The notes: generated from the sequence alone by a model not told the origin. A stretch of DNA of 64,000 nt from Sanguinoderma infundibulare (GCA_032821775.1 JAVLRN010000010.1:2046001-2110000); one strand, 5' to 3'; positions 1 through 12,019 are shown, counted from the first letter of the stretch. Translations and numbers: made by a program.

Positions 1-1357
1 ATCGAATGAGCATGCGGAGCGGTGAACTGATCACGCACCTGAAAGGAAACACACGTTCTTCAAGTCGCGCTCAGACACACCCCGAATGACCAGGAACATG
101 TTCGGCTCGCTCATCATCATGCTCCGTGCTGGTCTAGCGGATGCTTGACTGCCATACACTACTCTGGAAATAGGAATCAAGCGGTGCTCTTACAAATCCT
201 GAACAAAGTGAGAGCTTTGGTCCTCAAGTAACTATGATGTTAACGACTGAATATAAAAGTACACAGGTCGCCAAAGCACGCAGCTCGCGCAACCAGTAAA
301 ATAGAGAGGGAGTGAGCCACCTCAGCCTGTGATTTCCTAAAGGGTTTGAGAGGTTTTCTTGATTCTCTGGATCTCTCCGCGGCGTACCATAGGAACCCCG
401 GAGCGGGATGGTCACCATCGGAAGAGAGGCTGAGCAGGTGCCATTGCCAAATCTGGCCACTCATTCTCACAATGTTCAGGCACTCCATGTGCTTATTTGG
501 GAAGCTGGACCATCTCGGCTGAGCATGTGGTATTTCCAAATCTGGCCACTCATCCTCACAAAATTTGGATGCTCGAGCAGTTTACGTTCGGCGTTCGATT
601 TCAGTCTTCCGTTATCACTTATGCTTATCGAGTCCTTCCAACAGCAAGCCATGACAGAAGTCCTATCGGATTTTTTAAGGAAGGTGATTAAGGTACGGAT
701 GGGAGCGGGGATGGCGGTTGTGACAAAGGTTCATCAGGATTTGCGCAAACTAAGAATGCTGGTGGTGACATGAATTTCAAGCGATGCGTCTTGAGCAGGG
801 TCGGGGCCCGCCATTTTCCAGTAGCCGGTATCCTTTCCAAAGGATAGGGAAAAGCAACATATCAACATTGTGTAGAATATCGAGGCAAGAAAACATTGGG
901 TTAGCATTTTATGAGCATGTTCCTGGCCAGCAACTCGGGCTGTGCTTGCCATGACGCGGTCTTACATGTGCGATCTTGTCCCATCAGCTGAAAAGCCGGA
1001 GACGGTCACTCGCGGCGCATGCGAAGAGGGGCTGGAGCCTAGGAGAGGTACCTAGGATGATGTTCGCCAGGAATAGGGCGCTCGCGGGATGCATCCACGA
1101 TCGCATTCTGCAACTGCAATACTTATGAGAGAAGAAGCCGGTAACAATTGCACCCGCACATGGACATGTCTGCGACGCGACCAAAAGGATGAAAGCGCGA
1201 CCCAGATGTGTACATGAAGAAGAGGACTTGGGAGGAAAGAAGGGGAACGGGCAGTGGGAAGCGCAGGGGATGGAGGTGTGTCATAATGGAGGTGTGTCGT
1301 AGAGTGGAGTAAAGCACGAATGAGATACTGACATCATCGAGCCAACTGGCTGTTACA
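1..1357. other. No supported gene; short direct repeat
   Basis: No reading frame here shows a recognisable domain or a consistent splice pattern. A near-identical 26-nt stretch occurs twice at 447-472 and 536-561 (period 89 nt, about one mismatch). Confidence 0.5.
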
Positions 1358-2030
1358 TCACAGGAAAACGGGTGGAACTCTCTTCCACCGCACGTCTGAC
1401 AGACTCATCCGGATACGAGGGTTCACGTGGAGCATGCCCCGGATGATTTCATTCAGGCCCAGCGAGATCGAATGGACCTCAAGGAGGTACCTTGGATTGC
1501 GAACAAACGCAGCGTAGTTGGGCTCGGTCAGGGATGCGCTCGGCCAAGGAACAGTGCTGCTGACCAGGTGGAGGAGGATGATGCCAAGGGCCCAGATGTC
1601 GCTGTCCACCGAGCTCGGGGTGTGGCTGTCCGCCAAACTCCAGTGCTGGCTGGCCCTCATGTCAAGAAGCTCTGCGAGAGTGCTGGTGGGCCTGCAGATG
1701 GGAACTAGGATCGGGAAGAGACTGTCCAGGTGACATGTACGCTCGTGTACCATGCCTGGCGCTGTAGCACTTGCTCCGACTGGCAAGCCCGAAGTCTGCA
1801 TGGAAGACCTCCATGGCACCTTCACTGCTAAGCAGGATGTTCTCAGGCTTGAGATCACGGTGGTAGATGCCAGCCCTGTGCAGGTCTCTCACTGCGTCAA
1901 CGATCCCGAGAAACAACGCCTCGAGATGCTGGTCGTCAGTGATGGGGCCTTTCATCTTGAGTTGTTTCCAGAGGCTACGGCCGTGACAGAGGTCCATGAC
2001 GAAGGCCAAATTCTGACGAGCAGAGCTCAT
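1358..2030 (-). pseudogene. Ser/Thr protein kinase C-lobe remnant
   Basis: The minus strand encodes the C-lobe of a eukaryotic protein kinase. It has the catalytic loop YHRDLKPENIL, then a DFG motif (ADFGLAS), and then the helix F motif DSDIWALG. A canonical 49-nt intron (1692-1740) joins the two frames in phase, so this part still splices correctly. The usual APE element at the end of the activation segment is not apparent. No glycine loop or VAIK lysine can be found upstream of 2030, where a protein would need its N-lobe. An acceptor-like CAG just before the conserved block suggests a lost or unreadable upstream exon. I read it as a truncated or decayed CAMK-like kinase. An intact gene with short unrecognised 5' exons is the alternative. 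Confidence 0.55.
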
Positions 2031-3692
2031 TGGAGTGGAACAGCGGGAGCAGCACGCCGAATGTTGCGCTCAGCAAAGAGGTGACAGTATGAGTGTTCTA
2101 TGCGACCAGTGGAACAACAGTGCAGCATGGAAGGACATACCATGGTGAGCAGAATAACCAGTGTTTAAGCCGGGTGAATTGACGGCCTGGTAGATCGAAT
2201 CGTAAGTCGTTAGGTATATATCAAAGCCATGGGATAGTTGGATCGTGGCCGCAAAGCACCCGCGAAACTCTAATGGCTGAGCTTGCGGGCATCCTCGACG
2301 CTGAACTCTTCCTTGTTGCCCCCTTGTTCACTCGAGACTGCACGCCCAACTGGCACCCCTGTTTCCGCTACGCTTAGCTATGGCCGTCACTATTGAATTG
2401 CCGATGAAGCATTACCAGGTAAGCATTGAGATTTTATGAAGCTCGTGGCGGTCTGACACATACCACAGGTCTTTGCTTCAATCTTCAAAGCACACCGAGG
2501 AGACCGGTACGAGTTTTCATACCAGGAGTTTGGCAAAGTACGTATCTTTACTGTCTCATTTGAGTTCCATGTGTCCCTTCCCATCGCTCCCTTTCGTTCG
2601 ATTGACAATCATTGTTCCCCATGCGCCCTTTCGGCGTACATTCCCCGTCGTTCGTGCATGGCCCTTGTGCTACTATACAACGTCCCCTACTCCATGGTAA
2701 TGCTTGATGGCGACTGTTTTGCCCATTGTCCTTATTCCCCTTCCACTTGCTCCCACTTTCTGACTTTTGCCACCTTGAACAATGATCTACAATCAGGCGA
2801 TGCAAGCCGCTGGGTTCCGCAAATGCGGAGATGGCTGCTTCGTGCAGGAGCCACAAGGAAACCTTGCGGTATTCGTGTCCATGCCGGTACGAGACTGGCT
2901 GTTGCTATTGAAACCCCATTCGATACTCACACGTTGTGCTACGAGCAGGCCTCCAGGAAAGTTAAGCCGTCGGCTAAAGTAACTTGGAACGTTCAGAATC
3001 GGTACATGGTGTGGTGGCATCGAGTCGATGTTGCGTCGACAGGCTGATATATTCACAGATGGAAGTGTGCGCTGGAAAGCTTGTACGACTTTGATGCAAA
3101 CACATTTGTCATGGGGGCTTGAAGGTGTATTATGCAGAAATACTTTGACCAGTAGCGAGATGTATCCGAAACTATTATTGAGATGTTGAATATGAAATCT
3201 GGATGTTGTACAGCCACTGACACCATTACCCCGCATCCATTGATTGAGGGATCGGAGCCCATCCCTCGATCAATTGTGCCTGCCGCGCAATCAGATCATG
3301 AGTGCTGTGTCATCTTTGTTACTGACCACTCCATTCTAGAACAACAGCTTCTAAGACCTCCAACACTTCCTCCGCATCTTCGTTGGGGAGAGTCTTTGGT
3401 ATGTCCACCGCCCCTCCCACTCTATTCCATCCACCGATCTCGCTCAACTGTGTGCCACACAGCTTTGGCGGACTCAATCCCACCTTCCACGAGATCTCCG
3501 TGCTCATCTCATCTCCCTCCTCGTCGGCCGCCCTTTTGCCCTCACTCGTCTGTCTCAAGCCACACTGCGTTCCTCCTCCTCGAACAAACCTTGTCCTCCA
3601 TTGACGGCACCCTCCACCTCTGGTGAGCATCGCTACCACATTGATTCACATATGTGTTGCTAATCTGGTGGGTTGTGCAGAGTAAGAAAAGG
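2031..3692. other. No confident gene; possible 5' exon of the F-box gene
   Basis: Open frames here show no domain and poor coding character. A GT..AG intron can be drawn at about 3625-3680, ending just before the F-box reading frame, so a 5' non-coding or short coding exon of that gene may lie near 3400-3625. Confidence 0.35.
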
Positions 3693-4789
3693 ATGTATGC
3701 AAGTCCCCAGGGTCCCCCTTCGCGTCGTGCATTGGTGAACGACGACATTCTACAGAAAATCCTCGATGACTGCTATTATCGCAACCAGGGTGAACTCATG
3801 GCAGTAGATCTGAAGAACTGTGCCCTTGTTTGTCGGGCCTTCAGCGAGCCAGCACTGTGTGTCATGTGGAAGACCATTTCTCCACTGATGCCGTTGTGGT
3901 CCCTCGTGTCTGCAGAACCCCTTCCCACCATTGTATTCTTCGGGGGCCACATTGCTGAAGTGAGTAATTGGCCTGGTTACTGTTGGGGATGGCTATGTAC
4001 TAATAATCATGTGATTTGCATGCAGATCGTCTCTTCTGAATTTCAGCAGTCCCCCGAGCAGTGGGAGCGGTTCCAGTGGTACGCACCATTTGTTCGCGAA
4101 CTGGAGAGTCCAGAGCTGGACTGGGAGTCCATCGCATATGTGGATTTCTTCCGTGCCATCCTAAAACCGAACAGCGGTAACCCGGTTCTACCATCCCTCA
4201 AAGTCTTGTCGATTTCCCCCAAATCATTTCTCGACACCTCGTTCTCGGCATTCTTAACCCTGACACTGCAGACCATTACCCTCAACTATGCGAATGTGTT
4301 CCACTTCGACATCAACAGCGGTCACACTCCCCTCACTGCTGTCATAAATGTCTCTTTCCGCACCCAATCCCCCGCTTACACAAGTCGTCACCATACGAGC
4401 AACGTCTACACTTGCCCGGCGCTTTCATCATCATGCAAGGGTTGTCCGTCATCACTTCGTTCGAGTACCTGCGGGAAGTCAGCACAGGGGCAGTCAGTAC
4501 AGTGACCTTTCGCAGCCTCGTCGCCATGCCACGTCCCTCCAGGCTTGAAATCAATTTCCTCCAACCCGATGGGCCTATGTCATGCGACCCCAGCCCCATC
4601 CATGCGCACACATTGTGCACATTGTCCATCGGTCAGGATTGCTCCACGCTCACTGAGCTCTTCAAGGCCTTGCAGCTTCCGAACCTGAGGACAGCGATGC
4701 TAAAGGTCAACTCGGAGGCCACTCTGGTCTACATCCCGTGCCTCGCCGTGTTCACTCGTGCAGTAGACCAGGAGGGCGCAAGGGGGTGA
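3693..4789 (+). pseudogene. F-box-like protein, frameshifted
   Basis: The N-terminus (ILQKILDDCYYRN...NCALVCRAFSEPALCVMW) has the layout of basidiomycete F-box proteins, which act as substrate adaptors of SCF ubiquitin ligases; an LRR-like tail follows. A clean intron (about 3960-4025) joins two exons in phase. From about 4345 on, the homologous-looking sequence must be read in a second frame (APNPPLTQVVTIRATSTL) and then in a third (LPGAFIIMQGLSVITSF), with no splice sites to explain the changes. The frame then stays open to 4789 and runs straight into GC-rich repeats. Two small indels and a truncated end point to a pseudogene. Unseen introns are less likely. Confidence 0.55.
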
Positions 4790-5255
4790 CTTGCATCAGG
4801 GCGCAGTGACTTGCATCAGCGCGGGCGGGACACTTGCATCAGCGCGGGCGCGCGGGGATTGTTTGCACGTCTGACTGCATCTATTACCTCCTCCCCCTCC
4901 CTTTAGCAAGGTTGAATGGCTGAACGGTACTGACGGTCTTCTTTCTGATGCACACGTGAGTCCCTTGGTTCGAGTACGATCAATGCGTATATTTTTGACA
5001 TTTTCTCTATACTACTTTAGACAGCCGTACTTACTACAGGATGACGCTCTGTCCGAAAACGTATCTACAAAGGTCCGGAGGGAGGTAATAGGGGGAGGGG
5101 GGGCGAACGCGGGCAGGGGAGGGAGGGGTCACGAGGCGGAGGGGCTGGGGCGCACTTGCAAGTGCGCAGGGCGTGCCTGCGCACTTGCAAGTGGGGTGGG
5201 CGTCTCCGCGCACTTGCAAGTGGGCTCGGTATAATATACCGCCCACTTGCAAGTG
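4786..5255. repeat. GC-rich short tandem repeats with palindromic 12-mers
   Basis: Three copies of an ACTTGCATCAG motif occur at about 4789-4845. Four exact copies of the perfect palindrome CACTTGCAAGTG follow at 5153-5164, 5182-5193, 5211-5222 and 5244-5255, spaced 29, 29 and 33 nt apart. Between copies three and four sits an odd-length palindrome, GGTATAATATACC. Both blocks share the core ACTTGCA. Confidence 0.85.
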
Positions 5256-5298
5256 GGTGTGTAGACTCTACAGGACTGAGGGTCGCATTCTGGCACAC

Positions 5299-5389
5299 AC
5301 GACGGTCGAATGGCGTGCATTGCCACACAGGCGGCCTGTAAGTTGCATTGGACTAGATTGCTACTACACAAAGTAGTGTTTTGGCATGC
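5299..5389 (+). repeat. 91-bp dispersed element, copy A
   Basis: About 91% identical over 91 bp to the reverse complement of 38224-38314. It ends with a small hairpin (ACTAC, loop ACAAA, GTAGT) followed by GTTTTGGCA. No coding potential. Outside these 91 bp the two loci are unrelated. Confidence 0.8.
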
Positions 5390-7073
5390 ATGAGTCACAC
5401 CGAAGTCGGTGTCGAGAACGAACTTGAGCACAAGCGCGCGCCCATCAGGCGCGGCCTCGGGCCAGGTGCCAGTGCCTGCGGACCACGAGATAGTTGTGCA
5501 CTGTCTGTGCCCATGCGTTCCTCTGGCTTGCTTACAGCGTACTGTGGTTACTGTGTTCACGATGCCAATGGTCATGCGTATCAAATAACGACCTCGTAAG
5601 GATTCCACTGATCGTTGGTTCTCCGCAATGTCATCCATTGATCATCTCGGCCGCCCCAGGTATTCGCGCGTCGCTCGGTGACGCATCCCCTTCTTGAAGG
5701 CTTTAATCCGGACTGTGGGCAGTCTATGACCATCGGATATCCTTGCCTGCGGAACGTCCCGTCTCCAGCCATTTGGCGATCACTTCGTCGTTGGTCCCTC
5801 CACGTCGTCGTGACATCGGTCCGTTTGCTCTGCTCCCGACATCCATGTCCCTCGGCCAGTGTCAAATGGTATGGGAGTATAGAGGAGACTTCAGGATGCG
5901 AGAGAAGCGGAAAGAGCGAGGAGAACGTTGTATTGCATGATGACACTCGGTACGGCATTGTAAGTCAAACGCATCCTACAGTGGCCTCTACTGCACGCCT
6001 TCTTTGCAGCTATGCCCCTTCGTCACCCAAATTCTGATCGTCCTTCACGTACCGTCATCTCCATTCCAACTGGGTCGTGACTGTACACCGAGCCATATCT
6101 TCCACATTTAAACCTTCCTACCTGCCGTCATTGCTGCGCACCACACTCGCCGCTTCCGTAGCCTGAACACTTGTAGCAGTCTGCTTCGCAGCCACCACAT
6201 TTCCATGTTTCTGACGCAAGCGATGGCGAACCTCGCTATCCAGGATGCGAAGTAATAGGTTGACAAGCATATACTGTTGTTGCAACTTGCGCTTAGACGG
6301 TCACTCCCCATTGTGCTGACGATGCGCCGACCCTTGTCCTCATACTCAATCGTCATGTGGTTTTTCTCTTCCAGCTCACAGTCGTGGATCTAGGCGATAC
6401 TTGAGGCAGCTTCTTGTCATCTTTGTGCATAACCCTACTGTGTTTCCCGTCCAGTCGCATTATCCTTACGACTTGACGCGTTTTGTCCATCCAGGCTCCA
6501 CCCAACACACGAAACGTGCCCGCACCGTGCAGCCCGTGCGTGTGATGGGTGTAAGTCTGGCATCGTCGCTCACCTGGTCTCTTCATCCAGGGACTTCAGC
6601 CCGTGGCTTGACTTGTGCTCAGGTATAGATGCTTCTGCAATTTAACGAAAACAATGCTGATACGGTATTTGTCCACTTGACCAGATCGAATCCGTCAAAA
6701 CCTCGGAGACGTTCGTCAGTGGAACACCAGATGTGGGTGCATGACCTCCCTGATGCGTGTTGCCCTCCCCATCTATGCAGCTGCAAGTGTGTTCGTTCTT
6801 GAGGTGCGTAGTCGTTCACAGAACGCGATACAACCTCATTTCCCGTTGCTTAAAGGTGTTGGGTGCCCTTCAACTTCCACATGACGCAACCAACAACGAC
6901 TTGTAGTAAGTCTTGTTTATCGGTCAGAAACATCCAGTATATTGATTGATCTTCCCCGGCCAGGAACATTCCTCCTGCATTGAGATGCACGGTCACGAGG
7001 CTCTCCGGGAATGCGTCCACCGATGTGCTCCCCGCGCCGCTCCCTGGAGCGAGCGGTCCGTTGCAAATGTATG
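5390..7073. other. No supported gene
   Basis: Several open frames but none with a domain, splice-consistent exons or a convincing start. I see no RNA gene. Confidence 0.4.
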
Positions 7074-7082
7074 CTATATAAG
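7074..7082 (+). promoter_or_regulatory. TATA box of the GDSL esterase gene
   Basis: A TATATAA motif about 35 nt upstream of the esterase start codon. Confidence 0.55.
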
Positions 7083-7112
7083 CCGTCCCGAAGGCGCATT
7101 GTGTCCGCAGTA

Positions 7113-8290
7113 ATGTCGTCCACCCGCTTCGCATGGCTGCTAGCTCTAATCCACGTTACGACCTTCCAGGTCGCGATCGCACGGATTACCGACGTTGTGT
7201 TGTTCGGTGATTCTTACACTGGTAGGTGCTGGGTTTCTGCTTGATCACTCGGATACTGCTGAACGACGGTCAGACCAGTCTCGCGCGCACAGTATCGCGA
7301 ATGGAACATACCCCGGAAAGGACTACCAGGAGGTGTTTCCCCCGGTACGTCTATCTTCTCAACAGTGCTATCGCGACTAACGCACAGCATAGGCAGACAC
7401 GGCCGCAGACGGCGGGTTCCAATGGCCATTCTACCTCGGGCTCTATGGCAACTACACAATCTGGAACTACGCCGTCGGCGGCGCCGTCTGCTCCAACGCG
7501 CTCACTCCCCTCCTCGGCGTCCCCGACGTCTCCTCCGGCCAGCAAGCCTGGTTCGTCCAGGACCACGTCGCCCACAACGGCACCCGCGCCCAGCGGCTCC
7601 TCCTCGACCCCGCCACATTCGTCGTCATCCTCTTCATCGGCACGAACGACATCGGGATCAACAACTTCGTCACAAACGACCAGCGCGCGAACGTCTCCCT
7701 CCCGGACGTCGCGGACTGCCAGCTTGACACACTGCGCGCGCTGTACGCGCTCGGTGCCCGGCGGTTCGTCGTCAACTCGCTCATCCCGCTCCAGCTCACG
7801 GGACTCTACGGGGGCTCGTCTGCGCCGACGATATACTATCCGGCGCCGCCGCACAACGGGACGGCGTGGCATCTGGAGATGTTCAACTTGGTGAGGAGCC
7901 TGAACCGAATGGTGCGCGACGGGGTGCGCGCGCTGAACGCCGAGTGGGCTGGGGATGGGGCACGCGTGGAGTGGTTCGACACGTACGGGCTCTTCGTGGA
8001 GATGTACGATAACCCGACGCGGTTCTTCAACGGGAGCATCCCGGCGAACGTGACAGGCCATTGTCACCAGTGTCCGGATCCAGACGATTGGAGGCAGTGC
8101 GGGATGTGAGCACCTTTTTTTCTTGTCTCGAGCTTACATTTGGGGTGCTGACGATAGTTGCAGTGGTGATTGTACGTTGGAGGAGCGGGACTCGTACATG
8201 TGGTGGGACGAGCTGCATCCGAGCGAGCAGACGGGGAGGAACTTGGCGGCGGAGATGCACAGGAAGCTCGAAGGGCAGTCGAAGTACTGA
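7113..8290 (+). CDS. Secreted GDSL esterase (CE16-like)
   Basis: Four exons (7113-7221, 7274-7344, 7393-8105, 8164-8290) give 339 aa; every intron is GT..AG and phases agree. The protein starts with a signal peptide of about 23 residues (hydrophobic core FAWLLALIHVTTF). It then shows the SGNH blocks: FGDSYT with the nucleophile serine, AVGGAVCSN, GTND, and WDELHPS near the C-terminus holding the Asp-His pair. Several N-glycosylation sites are present. This layout fits fungal acetylesterases of family CE16, which remove acetyl groups from hemicellulose fragments outside the cell. The upstream in-frame ATG at 7011 was not chosen because the signal peptide and TATA box favour 7113. It is convergent with the HET gene that ends at 8400. 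Confidence 0.9.
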
Positions 8291-8399
8291 GCGCGGTGTG
8301 TTAGTGAGAGCATCGATGGCCGTCATCGATCTTAATCGATTCTGCAACTATAGTACATGTGGTCGACGTCGGCGATGAGTCTTCTACCCCTTCCCGCGT

Positions 8400-10505
8400 T
8401 CAACGCGATCCTGTTCTTTCGAATCCACCGCATGCCAGGGCCTCAACATCCGGCGTTAGCTCTGGATTCTCCGCCGGACCCTGCACAATCTCGTTCGCAC
8501 CGAGCTGGATTCTACCCGGCGCCGGGAGCGGCCCTGACTCGCAAGGCCACGGGGACGATGACGATGTGGGGGTTGTTGAGTCGTCGAGAACCTCGTCGAT
8601 GCGTAGGGCATAGTTCCCCATCCCTGCGAAGTCTAGACCGAGGTCCATGGCCACCTTCGCGCCTCCTGGGGAGTACGAAGTCGCTCTCGTGGTTGGAAGC
8701 GAGGCAAACCACGTGCGGGCTAAGTAATCGGACCACACCACAACGCTGGAATCCTCCTCATCGACGACTTCCGTGGCGGGCTCAGGACAGCATAGCGAGA
8801 TCTTCATGCCGACGCGCATGGTGAAGCGCCTACCATCGTCCTCCAGCGTGTGTCGGTACTGTATTGAGATGGTGTGCCGGTCGTTGGAAAGGGTGAGACG
8901 GTGAGTGGTGGGGTGGTCGCGATCGGGCGAACGAAGGTGAGCCGTGTATCCTCGCGCGAGAAGGGCCTCCCGAGCCTTCTTGGACAGCATCAGGTTGATG
9001 GCCCGATGTGGCTGACGACGCATGTGCTCCGGTGTCTCTTCCTGAGCGTCCTTTGGCTGGGATATATACAACGTTTTGACCTCTACGTGTGGCTGACAGC
9101 GCCTGATGGTGGCCAGCGAGAGGGGGAAGAGATCAGACGTCCCATCGTCGCGGTTCAGGGAAGCGACCTTCACATATGCGCAGTGCAAGAATGCGACGCC
9201 AGACTCGGGAGGGGGCATATAGCAAACGCGGCCGAGAAGCTGTCCAGGGAAGTCTTTGTGTTCGCACCCGAGAATAACAAGGTACCACTGGTGGGATGGC
9301 GGGATGTAGTCGGGGTACTCCGTCGAGCTCGCAGGAAAATAAGTGGAGAGGGGTATCACAGGCAGACGCGTGCGAATACCATGGGGGGTGGACGTATATT
9401 TCAATGCGGGAAGATCGGAGAGCTGGAGTCGACGAGAGACCTCACCGTGAGGAACCGCTTTGATGCTTGCCCCTTCTACGAATTTTGCGAGGTCCGGGGC
9501 GAGCAAGGAAGCACGCCAAAACTCGCAGTGAAACCATCGAGGCGTTTGGGATGATGCGGTGGGAGTGTCGGATTCGTGTAGTATCTCTGGGCCGAGGTAG
9601 ACGTCCCGCCATGCAAAGAGGCTCTGGTCCGGGATGCGTCGCATGATCTCCTCCTGCAGCCGTTGGAGCGCACGCTCGCCCTCGCCGTAGAGGGTGGGCA
9701 TGGTGATGTCAAAGATTCCAAAGAGTGAGTATGCCTCGTCTTCGACCCTCGTGGTCCGTCGCTTCGCGGCCCACGAGAGCCGCTGGGCGACGCTGAACTT
9801 GTCGAGAGCTTCGAGGTGCAAGAGGGCGTCGGAGCTGATGGTGGTGACGTCCTCGAGTAGATCGACAAGAGTGTGCTTCGACCCGATGTCGACCCAGTCC
9901 TTGGAGAGGAAGACGACGTGCCAAGGCGCAATGAGCTCCTGGAGCGTCCACCCGCGCGTAAACCATTCGGATATGCGGAAGCATGAGCCTCCGCCCCGGT
10001 GGTCTTCTTCGGCAGGCACATCCGCAAGGTACGCGTAGCAAATGGTCGCGCCTGTGTACCACGCATACATCGAGTTGATGGCCTCGGAGAGCTCGGAGCT
10101 GCTCGATTTGTCGATGCAGCACGAGTCTATCCAAATGTACCGGAACCCGTTCTCTCGCGCGACGCGGCACGCCTCCCGGATCTTGGGCGAGAGCTCCGGG
10201 TCGTCCCAGATGGAACGAGGATCGAGAGGAGGAAGGGTAGATAGTGAAGTGAAAAGGGTTGTGGACGATGGATGAGATGATGGTTGGGAGGGGGAAGCAA
10301 TCCGCGAGGACCCATCCTGCGGTTCCGCGGCAGAAGACAGAGGGCCGGGAGTGTAGCGGTCCTGGATCTTCCTCAGCTCTTGGTACGCCTGTTCGCCCCG
10401 TGTACGATCCCAGGTATGTGACAAGATGGCATACACGCGATCCCACCTATTGTCCCTTGGATCTTTCTCGACGAACTGTCCGGTCTCGGTGTCGAGGAGG
10501 CGCAT
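8400..10505 (-). CDS. HET-domain protein, one C-terminal module
   Basis: A single open exon of 701 aa. The N-terminus (MRLLDTETGQF...YAILSHTW) is the standard HET start. It is followed by IWIDSCCIDK, SELSEAINSMYAWY, FTRGWTLQELIAP, and the block EAYSLFGIFDITMPTLYGEGE. HET proteins are fungal allorecognition and cell-death effectors. Residues about 510-650 hold a beta-rich module (motifs ALLARGY, HRLTLSNDRHTISIQYRH, VVVWSD) that also occurs three times in the paralogue at 38744-42234. The start at 10505 is chosen because a CCCACAG acceptor sits just upstream, implying a 5'UTR intron; the frame is open to 10571. Trigger and partner proteins are unknown. Confidence 0.85.
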   Translation of the reverse strand: MRLLDTETGQFVEKDPRDNRWDRVYAILSHTWDRTRGEQAYQELRKIQDRYTPGPLSSAAEPQDGSSRIASPSQPSSHPSSTTLFTSLSTLPPLDPRSIWDDPELSPKIREACRVARENGFRYIWIDSCCIDKSSSSELSEAINSMYAWYTGATICYAYLADVPAEEDHRGGGSCFRISEWFTRGWTLQELIAPWHVVFLSKDWVDIGSKHTLVDLLEDVTTISSDALLHLEALDKFSVAQRLSWAAKRRTTRVEDEAYSLFGIFDITMPTLYGEGERALQRLQEEIMRRIPDQSLFAWRDVYLGPEILHESDTPTASSQTPRWFHCEFWRASLLAPDLAKFVEGASIKAVPHGEVSRRLQLSDLPALKYTSTPHGIRTRLPVIPLSTYFPASSTEYPDYIPPSHQWYLVILGCEHKDFPGQLLGRVCYMPPPESGVAFLHCAYVKVASLNRDDGTSDLFPLSLATIRRCQPHVEVKTLYISQPKDAQEETPEHMRRQPHRAINLMLSKKAREALLARGYTAHLRSPDRDHPTTHRLTLSNDRHTISIQYRHTLEDDGRRFTMRVGMKISLCCPEPATEVVDEEDSSVVVWSDYLARTWFASLPTTRATSYSPGGAKVAMDLGLDFAGMGNYALRIDEVLDDSTTPTSSSSPWPCESGPLPAPGRIQLGANEIVQGPAENPELTPDVEALACGGFERTGSR

Positions 10506-11119
10506 AGCGAGGTAGCGACCTGTGGGAAAAATTGCAGTCAGCGTAGTTCGAAGGGAAGGTACGCCTTTCACAAACCTGTGAATGTGTAGTGTGAAGAGGC
10601 CGTGATTGAACGGGAAGAGGAACGACGGCGGGATGAGTGTGGAGCTTCAGGAATGGCAGGGGAGTGGCGAACACAGGCGGAGGGTGGAGGGCGCAGGATG
10701 AATGGGGTGGTCGTCGAGTGCGAAGTGCCGTGCTAGGGCATCTTCGTCCTCTCGTCGAAGAGGGCAGGCTAATAATACAGCACACGGGCGCACGCGGCGC
10801 ACCCAATGCCGTTACTTTGTTCGGTTCCTCGTTCGTACGGTTGCTGCAGCATGCACATGCCTGCAACGCCAAACTACCGTGAGCCCATGAATAACCGACA
10901 CCTACAACAGTCAGGCTGCGAGTCCTCGTTACTCTGTCCAGCGGTGTCCAATCAGCTGAACATGCCGCCTCCACGTTCTGCGCCCCTCCCTCCGAGTTAC
11001 TTGCCCTGAGATGCAAGGCCCTCACGACGGCGCGCACGCTTAACTGCAATGCCGTCCTCGTCGCTTGAGAAAGCCACGGAATGGGTGTTGGCGCCTGGAA
11101 TCCACCCGTAATTCAGTTC
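10506..11119. other. Upstream region of the HET gene, no gene seen
   Basis: No supported coding frame. It probably holds the HET promoter and a 5'UTR intron. Confidence 0.4.
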
Positions 11120-12019
11120 CATCATCTCACGTCAGTCGATGTGGTTGTGAATCTCCCATGAAGCACCGCTTCTAGCTTCGCGGACTGACGCGCTCGGGGT
11201 AGGCCACATATCCGGAGTCGACTCGGCGCAACCTCCCTCGACGTCAGGGAGTTTATCAGTGAGGTCCACCAGCCCGTCCTTCGTCCCAGAAATATCCGCG
11301 TTCGACAAGCGCGCAATCCAGCGATTGGTGACCAGTTCCCGAAACATCCACTTCGAAAACGTGAGCCATTGACGCACGTATCGTCATGGCGGTCGGGCAG
11401 CTCAGAGTGACAGAGCCTTAGACAGTTTGGAGCAGTCGATGCAGCTTTAGTCGATCCAAACGTAATCGCGTAAGCGGAGAATCTGCAAGAGAGACCCACA
11501 GGAACGTCGACGAGGAAAGCATAGCAGACGGAGGATCGCTGGTACCAGGAGTACATACTGTTGATCGACTCCGACAGCTCTGTGCTGCTGGATTTGTCGA
11601 TGCAGCACGATGTCTATCTAGAGGAGACGGTGGCCATAGCTCCTTGCTGCGGCACATGCCCTCCGGATTTTATCGGACAGGGGGGGATCGTCGTAGATGG
11701 ACGTGGATAGAAGTGTGTGGGGATGGGACGCCGAGAGAGGGAAAACCCACCTCAGCGTTGAACTGAGAAGTCCTTGTCCGGCTGAAAGCCGGAATGCAAT
11801 TGGGGGAAGTAGAAACGCAGCGGAGGGTTGCAAGGACAATGGGGTGGGGGCGACTCTAGGCGAGGACGAGCAACCGTCGTATGTGCGCTGGATTTTTTGA
11901 AGATCCTGATAGGTCTGCTCCCCACCCTGGTCCCAAGCATGTGAGAGGATCGCATATTCGACGCTCCTTGGATCCCGGACTTGGACAAGTTGCCCTGGCT
12001 CAGTATCCAGCAAGCACAT
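11120..12019 (-). pseudogene. HET-domain pseudogene, N-terminal half
   Basis: The minus strand begins MCLLDTEPGQLV and YAILSHAWDQ, as in the intact HET genes nearby. In the HET core the expected tryptophan of LLWIDSCCID is a TAG stop (near 11620) and a one-base indel follows at once. The frame then resumes with SESINSMYSWY and VCYAFLVDVP. Downstream only FSKW and a few scrambled blocks remain before similarity ends near 11120. At least one stop, two frame changes and loss of the C-terminal half make this a relic. Confidence 0.8.

Noticed and set aside
2571..3047. 158-residue plus-strand frame
   Set aside because: No domain, no conserved start context and overlapping equal-length frames on the other strand.
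5153..5255. CRISPR-like repeat array
   Set aside because: Repeats are only 12 bp palindromes, spacers share sequence, and the genome is eukaryotic.
7226..8067. Long Arg/Ser/Thr-rich and Val/Glu-rich frames over the esterase
   Set aside because: They are GC-rich shadows of the esterase exon 3 in other frames.
8874..9554. 226-residue plus-strand frame inside the HET gene
   Set aside because: Antisense shadow of the HET reading frame; no domain.
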